A stretch of 64,000 bases of DNA. Origin: Lagopus muta. Its lineage: Eukaryota; Chordata; Aves; Galliformes; Phasianidae. This document shows, piece by piece, positions 38,237-50,600 of the stretch. Each line of letters opens with the position of its first letter. Position 1 is the first letter of the stretch. The notes under the pieces are model-generated. The model was not told the origin of the DNA. It saw nothing but the letters and a program-made list of their open reading frames with translations, and searched no databases. The stretch spans positions 59,107,634 through 59,171,633 of the forward strand of contig NC_064435.1 of assembly GCF_023343835.1 (NCBI RefSeq), written 5' to 3'. The position numbers were made by a program, and so were the translations under genes.

Positions 38237-38242
38237 AATAAA
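38237..38242 (+). terminator. NR4A3: Possible proximal poly(A) signal AATAAA
   Basis: Canonical AATAAA about 660 bases after the stop codon. The downstream sequence is not strikingly GU-rich, so use is uncertain. Confidence 0.35.
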
Positions 38243-38782
38243 AGGAAGAAACCAAGTGAGAAACTGACGTGCACTAACTTACATGACAGAGTTTTCCAAA
38301 CTTGACTCCGTGTAGCGTGACTTACTGACAAATGTCTGTGGGAGACACGGGAACGACCACGGCTCAGTTGTTCCCTAGACAAGGAAATGCAAGTAAGTAG
38401 TGGCTGGAGCGCACAGGGTCAGCATCAGGGATAGTTTGCCTTTAGACTTTAACAGAAGTACCTGGTTAGTAAACAGACGCACGATGGGTTTCAAGAACAA
38501 GCAAGTCTTGTAAAATAGTATGAATGTAAGTGCTAGGAAGGATATAGTGAGCTGCGTTTAAACATTCCGTGTTCGTACTCCTTTTTGTATGTTTATACTG
38601 TTGATGCCATATTAATATGAAATAATTTGTTGCATAGTGTCTTTATTTGTATAAACGTTTGTATGCATGGTATATTGTATTGGCTTTGCCTGTATTTATT
38701 GCAATGACTGCCAGCTCGTAGGAGCCCTGTTACACACGATAAGGAAATGGGGTGTTCACACTGACTCAGATACACCAGTTGG

Positions 38783-38866
38783 AAAACTATATACATATAT
38801 ATAATGTGTATATATATATATGTATATACCTATATTTGTGTGTGTGTGCGTGAGCGTGCGCGTGTC
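38783..38866 (+). repeat. TA/TG microsatellite in the 3' UTR
   Basis: Alternating 'atatatatatatgtatatac' followed by a (TG)n and cg-containing run. It contains TGTATATA motifs that could bind Pumilio proteins. Confidence 0.9.
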
Positions 38867-39571
38867 TTTTTATTAACCATTTGTATATAAAATATCTGTC
38901 AGATCACAAGCAGAGCTATTTTACAGTTCATTTGCAGTGACTTCTAAGGCAGTACTGTTTAGCACTTTGATATTAAAATCTTGCTCATGTTTTGCTAAAT
39001 TCAAATAATATTTAAAGATTTTAGTTCTAAAAAAAAACTTTATATGCACTGTATTAAGTCAAAATTTTGTTGGTCATTTTGCTAAGGAAATTTTTGAATG
39101 TCAACCTGATGTCACTGTATCTTTTGTTAGCTTTAAACATTCTAGCTTTTGTCTTTTTTTAAACTATGCTGTTTATATGGAAATTAAATTATACAATCAA
39201 ACAGATGCCAAATGAATTGCCTAATTGCTGCAAAGGATAACCCAGATATCGAGTCACTGTATGGTTTTCAAATAGTAATCTGGTATTTTATCACTTACTA
39301 TGTTTGGATGTGCTTTTATGAAAAAATTATTCTTATATCAAGATTTATAGTAGTGTCAATAGGGAAACAGACTTCTAATCACTATAGTTAATATTTCCGG
39401 TTTACCTGCAGATAATATTTGGAAAAGTATTGCTTTTTGTATTGACTTTTAAGCTTATGTGCAAACATAATAGCATAATTAAATATCAGAGAAGCTAATG
39501 TTTCTTGTAGGTTGCTGTAACAAGCCTGACCAGCAAGACAAATATATTTTGACTGAACTTGCTTTTGTATA

Positions 39572-39577
39572 TACTAG

Positions 39578-39608
<31 letters not shown>

Positions 39609-39625
39609 CACACAATCACACACAT
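39572..39625 (+). repeat. TA/CA microsatellite in the 3' UTR
   Basis: Runs of 'atatatatatatacatatat' passing into an acacacaatcacacaca stretch. Confidence 0.9.
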
Positions 39626-40304
39626 GTGCGCATACAAAAACATACAGAAGCCGAATCAGAAAGTATGTTTACCTTTGTCTCCTTGTGTCAGACACAAGGT
39701 CCCTTGGGAAATCACTTCTGCCTAGGGACAGAGCCTGCCAGGCGCTGAGCATCAGCGAAGGGGTCCCAGGCGCTCCTTGTGAGCGGGCCCCTCCACTGAG
39801 TTTTCAGCACAGTACAGTGACGTTGCTTTTTGTCGGGCGAGGTTTATTTATTCAGTGGGATGTGAATGGAGGGAGCAGGTCCAGAGCCCCACGTGAGATT
39901 TCATGTAGCTGGTGTGCTTTAGTCTTCCATGGATAGTCTTAACTGTGATACTCTCCCATTCCCGTCACCTACCGAACCGTCCTTCATTTCAACTCCAGTG
40001 CACAGACCCATCGTAGAGTGCAGCCAGTGACAGGTCACGATGGTGAAAGAAGAATTAATGCAGAATAAATCTCCTACCTTCCTCACAGCTCTCTCAGTGT
40101 GAACATGCCTTTTTCTAGGCAGAATTCAGGAATATATCAGGTGTTAAGGGAGAGTGCCTTGCTTTTGTTTCAGACAACAGTGTTTCAAGAGTTTCTTCAC
40201 TCCGCTAACTGCAGTACTTTCTTCTTTTTCCTTTTTTTTTTTTCTCCTTTTTGTGGTGTTAACCTGTGGGTTGAAAGAAACGCTCTTGTACATATACAAT
40301 GTAA

Positions 40305-40319
40305 ATTAAAATTATTAAA
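40305..40319 (+). terminator. NR4A3: Likely main NR4A3 poly(A) signal
   Basis: Two overlapping-range ATTAAA hexamers (40305-40310 and 40314-40319) are followed within about 10-45 bases by a T-rich run and a tgtgtgttg element. That is the expected layout of a cleavage site near 40335-40345. An AATAAA at 40064-40069 could be used as well. Confidence 0.6.
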
Positions 40320-40340
40320 TTGAATAATGTTTTTTTCAGA

Positions 40341-43300
40341 GGCCCCATGTGTGTTGAATAAGTATGCTTAATTCTGTTAAAATCTGATGTGAATTTTTTA
40401 TCATTTATAAAACATTAAAAAATTGTGTACTTGAGTCTTAAGAGTGGAAAGATTGGTGAAGGATGCTTAAGAACACTGGCAGTTTAATGGCTAGTCCTTA
40501 GGTTAAAAGAGCTTTCATATAAATACAGTGAGACCTGCAGTGCCTGGTTACCCAGCCTCGATAAGCTCCTGTCCATGACTGTCATGGAGGCCCTGCTGTA
40601 GAGACCTCCCTCTCCTCACTGCACTTCTCCATGTCAGCAAAAAGTTGTAATTAACTTGCCCCAATTAAACAGCCCCAAGGGAGGGAGGCCACAGCATGTG
40701 TGTCTGGCTAGAAAGTGGACTGAGCTCTGATCCCATCTCCTGCCCTGGTAGAACCAGGCCCCAATGGGGACGCACAGCAATTTCTGTGGGCAGACAGCTC
40801 TCCTCCTTCGCCTGCCCTTGCCTTGCAGGAGGGATGACTTATCCCCCAGTGGACAAAACTGTTTAAATCCATTTTCTAAGCAGTTCTGAGAGGCACCTGC
40901 CCCTCGGCCAGTCTCCTGCAGGACTTGCTCAGCTGGAGGTGGCACCAAGTGATGAGCTGTGGTAGGCTGCAGGATTGGCACATCGTTCTTTGGAAATGCG
41001 GCAAAGCAAAGGGATGTGCAAACTCTTCCAAATCTTTTTCTTTTTTTCTTTTTTTTTAATGGCTTATTTTAAAAATTAGACCACTGTTCTTAAAATACCT
41101 ACTTGGTATGTCGAGGAGTTTTGCATAATAGTCCTGCTAGGTAAAACACACGGATCTACTGACAAACCCTCAGTATTATCCTCAGTATACCCTCAGTAGC
41201 TTGCCTGTATTTCAATTTATAGTTACTGGGGGAACCATAAATTGTGTCCCTGGATATCAGCTCCAATCTAGATCACCTGCACTCATATCCTTATGTGTGC
41301 CTCATGTGCTTGTATTCCTAAATCACCATGTCAGTGGCTGCGTCCCCACAAAGAGACACAATGCCTTGGGAGCCTGGGCTGAGTCAGGAGCCTCACCTAG
41401 CAGAGACCATCCTCAGACAGGAGGCCCCAAGGCACCCCAAAATGAGTGACTGTAATTAGAGGCGAGCCAAATCTCTTTCTACAGTTTTCCTACCGTTTCT
41501 TCTCACATTCAGGTTCATTTGTCCAATATTTAGAGCTCAAATTTCAGTTACAATGCAGAGAAAGGAGAGAAAGAGATTTGATTGTACATAATTAAGCATG
41601 TCTGACAAAAATTGGCAACTCCCTCTATGGATACATGAAACATTGTTTGATTAATTATTTGTATTATAGCAACACCTAGAGGCCGCAGCAGAGATCAGGA
41701 CCCTGCTTGGTAGCTACCCCAATTTGCACCACCCAGGGAAGTTCCATCCAAACAGAAAAAGTAGAAAGAAGAAAACTCGAGAGAAAAGGAGTGTTATACA
41801 GACCGTCAAGCCCAAGGGCAGGCAGCATTTCACTCGGAGCTGTGAGTAAAAACCTCAGCTGGCTGAGCTAGTGGCCAGCGAATGCTCTGATTCTGATTGC
41901 CTTTTCTTTCCTGAGGCAATTTTATACAAACACAACAAAAGCATGACAAAATTCAAAACCGTCCATGTATTCCAACTTGATCTTGTCTGCGCTGTGTGCG
42001 TGAGTGGTGCCCTGTCATCCATCAGACTTCAAAATCCTGCTCGATCCCAAGTTCGGAAGATGTGATGCAAGCTTGGTAGTATTTGGAAAAGAGCTACTTA
42101 GCTGTTCTTTATTAAATGAATGGAGCTGATCATCGGGAATATTACAAGATATGGATTAAACAATAATTACTAATGAATAAAAAAGATTAACTTTTGAAAA
42201 TGCCAAACTACTGATGCAGTAATTGAATCAATGTAGACTCAATTAATCAAACTCTTAACAGTTGATGATATATTTGAGAACTGTACCCCTGACCTACATT
42301 TGTGAGAATTCCAAATACAGCAATTTGTCAAATGTGAGCTAAGGAAACTCATTTACTCTATGGAAACACTTTTAGCATTATTTCTTTTGTTTTCTTTTTT
42401 AAGACACCCTTTCATTATATTCACAACATGGGATGTTTTGGCTGCATTGGGTTACAGAAGAAATTTGAACATGGGACGTTGTGATGTGGCTGTGAAAACT
42501 GGATGAGATTCTTGACTTGAACTCAGAAAAGCAAGGGTTTCCTTAAGAAATGTGGGAATCCAGCTGTAATTTGATACTATGTGTATCTCAACAAACCCAC
42601 ATGTGTACAATGGATCTACTCTAATGTCAAGTATAAGATTCTGAAGTTATGAAGAGACAAGACTGTTGGAAATGCTTTTTTTTTTTTTTTTTTTTTTTTT
42701 TGCCTTGCTTAATATTTTTGATTGTTTATCAATTTTTCTTAAAAAAAACACAGAACTCTGGGATTATTTATGTGGAATTTTATCTCAAAATAAAAATAAA
42801 AATAAAAATAAAAATAAAAATAAAAATAAAAATAAAAATAAAAATAAAAATAAATAAGCTAAATGAAATTTCAAGCAAGATATGTGTGTAAGTAGTTGAA
42901 ATACATTTTTAAAGAATGCATTTTTACAGAATCTCCCTCCACAACAACTTGCATTATGCATTACACTAGAATAAAAGTGAATTGCAGAAATAGTTTGAAA
43001 CTGGGGAAACTTTTGAACCTATCAGAAAGAAAACAGAAATTAATTTACCTTTCTTGGGGCTTCATTATTTATCTTGCTGTGTTTCCTAATTAATTGACGA
43101 TATTGATGTTTACACAGGGATTTGCTTCTTTCCAACTTCGCTTGATCCTGTGAAGAAGCCAGAATGCTGCATTTGTAGTAGCACATTTATTCCCATGGCA
43201 ACAGCCAGGGATTTCACAAACACTAATTGGGGCTGGCAACTTCAACTGTTCTCAGTACAGTCCCATATAATTTTCCCTCTTTTATCCATTTTTCATTATA

Positions 43301-43821
43301 CCTTACCTTTTGATTGACTTTCTCAATACATTTACAGTGCTTCCTCATGTCCTCAAGACTGACTTAATGCCTTACCTGATTTACCAGTGTCTACTCTTTA
43401 CATCTGCTCATTTGCACTTATCCAGATAAGAGACAACTGCAGTGCATTTGTGCTAAGCTCTAACTCCTATACTGCAAATGCATCCAGGTTTCACTACAAC
43501 CAGTTAGTTTCTGTACCAGTGTGTGCAAAAGCAGCAAATAGATGTACCAATGCACAGCAGCACATTCACATGTAAGCATGCTGCCAGCTACCTCTAAAGG
43601 TAGGTGCCAAACCTTACTTCAGGTGGAGAACAAGCTTACTGTCCACTTACACTTAAGTTCTGTGCTCATTCAAGATCATTCAGTTCAAGCGGATTGTGAA
43701 CATTCACAGACGTTCAATTTACTATGTGGAGAACACTATAGTTGTATACTGTGGTCATCCACTTGAGTTAAGGCCTTGACTTGCTCACAAGCCTAGAACA
43801 AACCTTGCATTAGCAACGAAT
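40341..43821. other. Intergenic sequence downstream of NR4A3
   Basis: No gene recognised. It holds a T26 run (42676-42701), a (TAAAAA)n repeat (42787-42854) and several unique AT-rich blocks. An RFX half-site-like CCATGGCAAC occurs at about 43194-43203. Confidence 0.6.
42676..42854 (+). repeat. Poly(T) run and (TAAAAA)n hexanucleotide repeat
   Basis: Twenty-six T residues at 42676-42701, then about 85 bases of unique sequence, then about eleven TAAAAA units at 42787-42854. Confidence 0.95.
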
Positions 43822-44960
43822 CTTAGAATCACAGAGCAGCTTGGGTTGGAAGGGACCCCAAAGCCCACCCAGCCCCACCCCATGCTGTAGGCAGGGCTGC
43901 CCCCCACCAACTCAGCTGCCCAGGGCCCCATCCAACCTGCCCTTGAGCGCCTCCAGGATGGGGCACCACAGCTTCTCTGGGCAGCTGTGCCAGCGCCTCA
44001 CTGCCCTCTGAGTAATTAATTTATTCCTGACACGTAACCTCAATTTCTCTTATTTTAGTTTAAAACTATTTCATCTTCTCCTATCACTATCTGTCCATGT
44101 AAAAAGTCAGTCCCCTTCCTGCTTATAAGCTCCCTTCCAAGTACTGGAAGGCCATAGAGAAGGCTTCCTGGAGCCTTCCAGGCTTCCCCTGAACAGTCCC
44201 AGCTCCCTAAGCCTTTCTTCATAGGTGAGGTGCTCCAGCATTTTCATCATCTTAATGGCCCTGCTCTGGACTTGCTCCAGCAGCTGCTTATCCTTCATGT
44301 GCTGAGGGCTCCAAGCCTGAATGCAGTACTCCAGCTGGGGACTTACAGTAGAACAGTACTACATACAGAACAGAGGGAGACATCACCTCCCTCACCATGC
44401 TGGCCATTTTTTTTTTATGCAGCCCAGGATACATTTGGCCTTCTGGGCTGCAAGAGCACACAGCTGGATCATGTCCACCTGGATCATGTCCAGCAATCCC
44501 AAGTCCTTCTCCACAGGGCTGCTCTCAGTGTGTTCCTCTCCCAGTCTGTATACATATCTGGGATTGTCTTGACCCAAGCACAACACCTTGCACTTGGCCT
44601 TAATGAACCTCATTTGGTTCATGTGGGCTCACTTTTCAAACTTGTCCGTGTCCCTCTGGATGCCATACCTTCCTGCCAACTACACCACTTAGCTTGGTGT
44701 CACCTGCAAAGCTGCTGAAGTTATTCTCAATCCCACTACGTTATTGATAAAGATGTCGGAGAGCACCAGTCCCAAGACTAACTCCCAGGGGACACCACTT
44801 ATCATCACTTTCCTCTTCTACATAGAGACACTGACAACAACCTTCTGGCTGTGACCATCCAATGGATGGTCCACAGGCTTTCTGGGTAACCTATACCCAG
44901 TCCTATGCTCAGTCAATGGAACATCACTGAGCAAAGTCAAGATTCCCATTCAGAGGCTGA
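43822..44960 (-). repeat. Long CR1 LINE fragment, reverse orientation
   Basis: The longest CR1 copy in the window, about 1.1 kb. It starts at the 3' tail complement ('gaatcacagagcagcttggg') and extends through 'actatctgtccatg', 'ccctgctctggacttgctcc' and 'catgtccacctggatcatgt' into the end of the ORF2 region. Short minus-strand frames at 44392-44622 and 44107-44298 are ORF2 or 3'-UTR remnants and are broken. Confidence 0.93.
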
Positions 44961-46579
44961 CTTGAGAATAAGTCCCAGACAGTTTTCGAACCATTCTCTC
45001 AGTAAAAATAAATTAAATAATAATTAATAAATTAAATTAATATTTAATAAATTAATAATTAATAAATAATAATTAATAAATTAAAACCAAGTAGAGAAAG
45101 TATGCCACTATTGCCCTAATTTGAATAGAAAGACAATAAATAAGACCAGTTAGAGTGAATTTACACTCCAGGCCACTGAAAATGACTAAAAATTGAGGAG
45201 TAAAATGATGGAACCATGTGGAACCTTGTCATTAGGTTACAGGTGAAGTCAAATTTGTTTCTTACTTAGAAATAATTTAATATATTATTAGTAGAAAACT
45301 AGTATTAAAATACTAAATTCTCAGTGTGACCACCACCTTCTTGCCCTATATGATATGAAGTAAAAAGCTTCTTAACTATCAAAAATCTGTCTTGGCAGTA
45401 AACCGAATGCTTTTAGGAGTCTTTAATTGAAAGCAGGGCAAAAATACTATATTTGATGAAGATAACTTATTGTAATAAAGAGTATAATTTTTTTTTAAAG
45501 ATTAAAAAGAAAAAGGGGGGGCAAAGGGAGGGGACATTTTACATTCAAGTGAAAAGGAAACTGCTGCAAGAAATCTCATATTCCAATAAATGGCAGGATG
45601 AACTTACAGGAACACATAAAGAAGGCCTTTACTGAAAAAGGCTTTTGACTCTCAAGGCTACATTTTGCCTCTTTCTCTTTGAGGCACTGAACTGTGCCAG
45701 CTTGCACAATTTTTGAAAACACGTGCTGCTGCCATTGACTGAAAGGCTCTGTTTTAAAAACATAACAAACATTTGGGAGAAATTTGAACCCAGAGCCCTT
45801 CAGCTTTTGCGATTGTTTTCATGGTTTCATTTTGTTCCCTATCCCCTCTAATTTCAAAAAGCATCATCAAACTCATAACAGGGTTTTCATAACTTTTGTG
45901 AACTGGACAACAGTCAAGAATTTCCACCTTGAGTAATATTACTGCATGAAGTTTCCCACCTGTCATACAGTGCAATGCTCAGCACATACATCTGCTTTTC
46001 ATCTCATTTCTAAAAGTTCTGTGGATAGCTGTGCCTTTAAAATTAAGGAGCTGGGGAACAAATCAGGGTTGAAGGTTTTTCAGAGCTATGGATGTTGTGT
46101 TTTAAACTGATCTGTTGAGAGGAGCGCAAGGGAAAGCATTTCCAGCAGCAAGGCAAGCTGGTGCAGTATAACCTTTTGGAAAGAGAGCCAGGATTCACTA
46201 CACACAGAATCACATCCCCTGTAGATGGAGGTGAAAGCTTCCCAGACAGGTTTAAGCAAAAGACTTTTTAAAGCAAGTTATTGAGAATGGCTGAGACTGA
46301 GATGTTAAAAAAGCAGGTGTCAAGAACTAAGATGAAACCTTAAAATTCTTGCAAAACCTGAGATTTTGAAAAGAAAGCTCCTTCTACGCCATGCCTCCAA
46401 AGCAGCACTTATTCCCATGAGAACGTAACACAACAAGAATCACACTGCTGGCATCTAATGGACAAAAACAATTGTGGAAATCCAATAAAAATAGTGGGAA
46501 ATGCTATTTGGTGAAAACATTGTCCAGCTTTCTGTAGTGCATGATTACAGCTCAAGCAAAACATGATGCCTGCAGTGTA
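44961..46579. other. Intergenic sequence with AT-rich tract
   Basis: Contains a low-complexity TAAT/AATTAATAAA tract at about 45001-45095, next to the 5' end of the CR1 copy. No gene recognised. Confidence 0.6.
45001..45095 (+). repeat. AT-rich TTAATAAA-type low-complexity repeat
   Basis: Imperfect repeats such as 'ataataattaataaattaaa', nearly without G or C. Confidence 0.9.
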
Positions 46580-47022
46580 TTCTCTTCCTATGAAGAAAGG
46601 CTGAGGGAATTTGGCTTGGAGAAGAGAAGGCTCCAGAGAGACCTCACTGCGGCCTTCCAGTACTTGAAGGGAAATTGAAACAAGAAGGAGACTGACTTTT
46701 TACATGGACAGATAGTGACAGGACAAGATGAAATGGTATTAAACTAAAATAGGGGAAATTAAGGTTAGATGTCAGGAAGAAATTAATTACTCAGAGGGCA
46801 GTGAGGCGCTGGCATAGGTGCCCAGAGAAGCTGTGGTGCCCCATCCCTGGAGGGGCTCAAGGCCAGGTTGGATGGGGCCCTGGGCAGCTGAGCTGGTGGG
46901 GGGCAGCCCTGCCCACGGCACGGGGTGGGGTGGGTGGGCTTTGAGGGCCCTTCCAACCCAAACCATTCTGTGGATTTATGACTCCATGGCTTGATTCTAT
47001 GATTCTGTGATTCCATGCCATT
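46580..47022 (+). repeat. CR1 LINE 3' fragment
   Basis: 'tatgaagaaaggctgaggga' through 'ttacatggacagatagtgac' to 'ggcccttccaacccaaacca'. It shares the diagnostic 'gctgagctggtggggggcag' block with the reverse copy at 43822-44960 and the copy at 56285-56640. Confidence 0.93.
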
Positions 47023-50000
47023 CAGGCTGCAGCTTCACAAGCGTTCCTAGCTGGCATAGGGCAAATCTTCTGCCAGGAGTCACCCTGGGTATCTACTGCT
47101 TCCCACTGCAATGTGTCCCTGCCTCAGGCCAGTGGTGACTTTGGGGATGGGAGGTGAAACAAAGCAAGAACCTGGTTTGGTTTAAAACTCACCTGTTCTT
47201 TCCACCCTCTCTTTACTGGTCAGCAGCAGTTTCCATGCACATTAGTTTTCCCATTTGTTGTCAGGATAATTTTTAGAATTGCTATGTACGCCTAAATGTC
47301 AAATGGGAGGAAAAGATCAGCAGGTATCCCTATGACCCTTACTGCCATGCAACATTTGCATGGGAGTAGCCTGAAGATTTCCCTGTGTAAACAAGGGGTC
47401 TGTTGCGCCAAGTCCTCTTTACACACATAACTAGAGACACTCCCTGTTCCAAAGGCATTTAGAACTGATAAAGCAACACAAAGGAAAACAGTGTTATAAT
47501 TGCTGTATGAAGAGAATATCTATGCACAGAGGTATTCAGTGATTTTCTGTCACATGGGAACTTTGGAAGAGTCGTGAAGTGAGTCTGGATCCCACCATTC
47601 TAGCCTACTCCTTAAAAATAAATATCCTTCCTCTCTTATGTCATGAGTCAGCACACTTTTCCAAAATGGTGCACTCAGCCAAACTGTTATCAAATTGCTT
47701 GGGGAGACTCTAACCTGACATATTTAGCACATCCTTCCCACAGCTCTCACAGAAGCACAAGGATGTCAGCTCTGATCAGACTCAACCGGGGGCTGCAAAA
47801 CCTATCATGTTTGTAGATCTAAGGTGGTCTAGAAAGTAATTCTTCCAAAAGCTACTGCCATTCTGTGCATGAAGACAGACACAAGAAGCTGCAGTGGGCA
47901 ACATTTCCATCAGGCTGCCCTAAAATAACAGCCTAGAAATTAGTATTACATTAACCTAGACAATGTTTTTAGACTTAGAAATGTCTAAACCACAAGAACT
48001 CTTTTGGAGGTGGGCTACTGCTTCAGATCTCAGATTGCAGCCCCATCTGCTGTGAAGAGCTGTCAATCTAATCTATCCAAGTCTGCAGCTTTTTGTCCAG
48101 TATGGCATAATGTATAAAGCAAAGGATGCCACAGTAACTGTATTGTGTTTGCAGTCTGAACAGGTGCTTAAAAAAAAAAAAAGATCATAGAAGAGTTTTG
48201 TTATCTATACTTCTATTACTTACTTACTATTTGAAGAATGATTCATATGACCTGAGCATTTAGAAAACTGCAATGCCATAAGGATAGAATGGGGAGGAGG
48301 AACACATTCTTTAATCAACATCTACGCATGGTTGGAAAGCTGCAGACAGTTCTCTGCAAGCAGTCACTGAACCAGGTTAAATTTTGTCACAACCACGTAA
48401 GGACTCCTGTGGTAGCTCCTAGTGAGGGTCAGTCTGCCCCAGCGTCCTGCCTGCCAGTGGCCAAGAGAAACTGGGAATTAAGTGTGTAGAGCCTAAAAAT
48501 ACACTTACCAGGCATCTCTAAACCCTTTGGATCATGCAACACATCCATAAAAAACCTTTGAACATGCACCCCCAGTATATGCATTTTCACTTATTTATAA
48601 ACCATACCCATGCTCTACTGAAGTTCTAACATTTTCTTCCTGCACCCCCATGGATCGTCTTGTGCATTCCCTGGGGTGAGAGCACCCTGCTTTGGAGACC
48701 ACTGCTAGAGAGGATCATCCCATTTTTATAGCATTTCTAGAAACAATAAATAATACTTTTTATTGCAGACATGTTAGTCACCGGACCTCACTCAAGCAGT
48801 GCAGACCTGCCTTATTTGGCTACCAGCAATCACGACACACTTGCATTTACCTCATGCACACTGAATGTGATACCAGTTAGAAACAGAAAGGGACAATTTG
48901 TCCAAGCATAAAAAAACCCTGTTGCCGTAACAAGCCAGGAACATCAATTTAATGTGGGAAATATTAATAGGAACTGGAAATTGTTCAAGAACATTCTACT
49001 GGGTATTAAAAAAAAAAGAAGAAAAAAAAAAAGTGCCACAAATCTACTAGTAGGAAAGAATTCATGCTGGGGAAGAAGGAACGTGTGAAACATAGAAGAT
49101 GCAGAAATGTTAGTCGGATGCCATCAATCAAAATACAAAGAATGCAAAAAAGGATAATGGCAGTAAACTGCAAATGTAAAAAACATTTTGCTGAACACAG
49201 CAATATGAAAAGCTCACTGGGCATTACAGTTAGAAGGAACAAGAAACAAATTACGGTAAAAAAAAATTCGATACCAAATATCTCCATTACTACAAACAGG
49301 TATCATCACAATTTTGAACAAAGGCTCAGAAAAGACAGATGGGTCCATTACTGCTTCTCTTCCGATTTCAGAATGCAGCAGGAGGATAAGCTTGCCCAAC
49401 AAAATGTGGTAGATGGAACAGAAAGCCTGGCATCAAGAACAAAGAGTGTGATGAAGCATCAGTCGCAATTACACATTTACAAATCAAGCAGCCTAGTGGG
49501 AAACAAGCATCATGGAAAGGACCTTTGAATTGCCAACTTACTCCAAGTATTAAAAAAGAATAAAAAGATGATCCTGGAAAATACAGACCTCTTAGTCACA
49601 AGCTGAATCCGGACACGTAATGGTAATTTTCACTTAGGAGGCAATGAGCATAGAATTGTATGCTTCAGATGTGATTAATAATGATCAATAAAATTTTAGG
49701 AAGCATGGATTTTGAAAATAAAACCTTTTTCTAATCTTCTTCTTTTCCTTTTGTTCACATCTGTCCTACAATACTAAAAACTGCCTTCAGAGCAAGAACT
49801 CAGTAGATCATCACAAACTCTAGTGCAGCCAATTTTGTCTCAGCCACTGAAAGGGATACAAATGTTGGCGGGATAGAAGAACCTAACCCGGTCCTGACAT
49901 GCCAGGACTCCAGGCCAGCTCCAGTGAGTATGAAGTTGTGGGGCTTAGCTTAAGGATCAGTTTTCATGATCTTTATGCATAAGATTAGCCTAAGTTGCCT

Positions 50001-50217
50001 GAGAATTTTTTTTTTCTGGCTCTGAATGAGAGAGAACTGTATTTTCCTGAAGATTTTTAGATCAACCTACAAGTATAAGCCAGATTTGGGAAGGACACTT
50101 CTCAGTTTCTAAATTTGACAGCTATAAGCCAGAATTCAGAACATGATACGTAGTGCAAAAACAAGTTTATGAAATTGTATTTGAATTCTCTACACACCTT
50201 GAGAATTGCCATCTTTG
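47023..50217. other. Intergenic sequence, no gene recognised
   Basis: Unique AT-rich DNA. A 154-codon plus frame at 49064-49528 is Lys/Arg/Asn/Gln-rich, with no recognisable domain and no Kozak or splice support; I treat it as chance. Confidence 0.55.
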
Positions 50218-50600
50218 TAGAATGATAGAATCATAGAATCCATTGAGTTGGAAGGGACATCTGAAGATCATCAAACCAGCTTCCCCGCAATGAACAGGGA
50301 CATGTACAGCTACATCAGGTTGCCCAGAGCCTTATCCAGCTTTGCCTTGAAAGACTCCAGGGATGGGGCATTAATTACACCACTGGGCAACCTGTTCCGG
50401 TGCCTCACCACCCTCACTGTAAAAGATTTTTTCCCTATTTCCAACCTAAATCTACTCATTGAGTTTGAGACCATTCCCCATTGTTCTATCACCACAGACC
50501 CTCCTAAAGAGTTTGCCCCCTTCTTTCCCGTAGCTCCCCTTTAGATACTGAAAGGCCATTTTCAGCTCACCTTGGAACCTTCTCCAGCCCCAACTCTGTC
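50218..50600 (-). repeat. CR1 LINE 3' fragment, reverse orientation
   Basis: 'gaatgatagaatcatagaat' then 'gagttggaagggacatctga', 'cagggacatgtacagctaca' and 'gactccagggatggggcatt' read as the complement of a CR1 3' end. Confidence 0.92.

Larger units (their letters stand above)
37575..40340 (+). other. NR4A3: NR4A3 3' UTR
   Basis: About 2.77 kb of AT-rich sequence after the stop codon. It has many ATTTA-type elements (for example around 38220, 38695 and 39845), as expected for a short-lived immediate-early mRNA. TGTATATA, the Pumilio consensus, occurs at 38882-38889 and in the TA-rich run near 38811-38828. It also contains a 25-T run and two TA/TG microsatellites. The end is set by the ATTAAA pair near 40305-40319; shorter forms could use AATAAA at 38237 or 40064. 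Confidence 0.75.

Noticed and set aside
42676..42854. Poly(T) and TAAAAA repeat as a processed retrocopy or SINE tail
   Set aside because: The sequence between and around them matches no retrocopy, and no target-site duplication was seen.
44230..44718. 162-codon plus-strand frame
   Set aside because: Lies in a reverse-oriented CR1 copy, so it is antisense to the LINE and not a gene.
49064..49528. 154-codon plus-strand frame
   Set aside because: Lys/Arg/Asn-rich chance frame in AT-rich intergenic DNA; no domain or transposon signature I can name.
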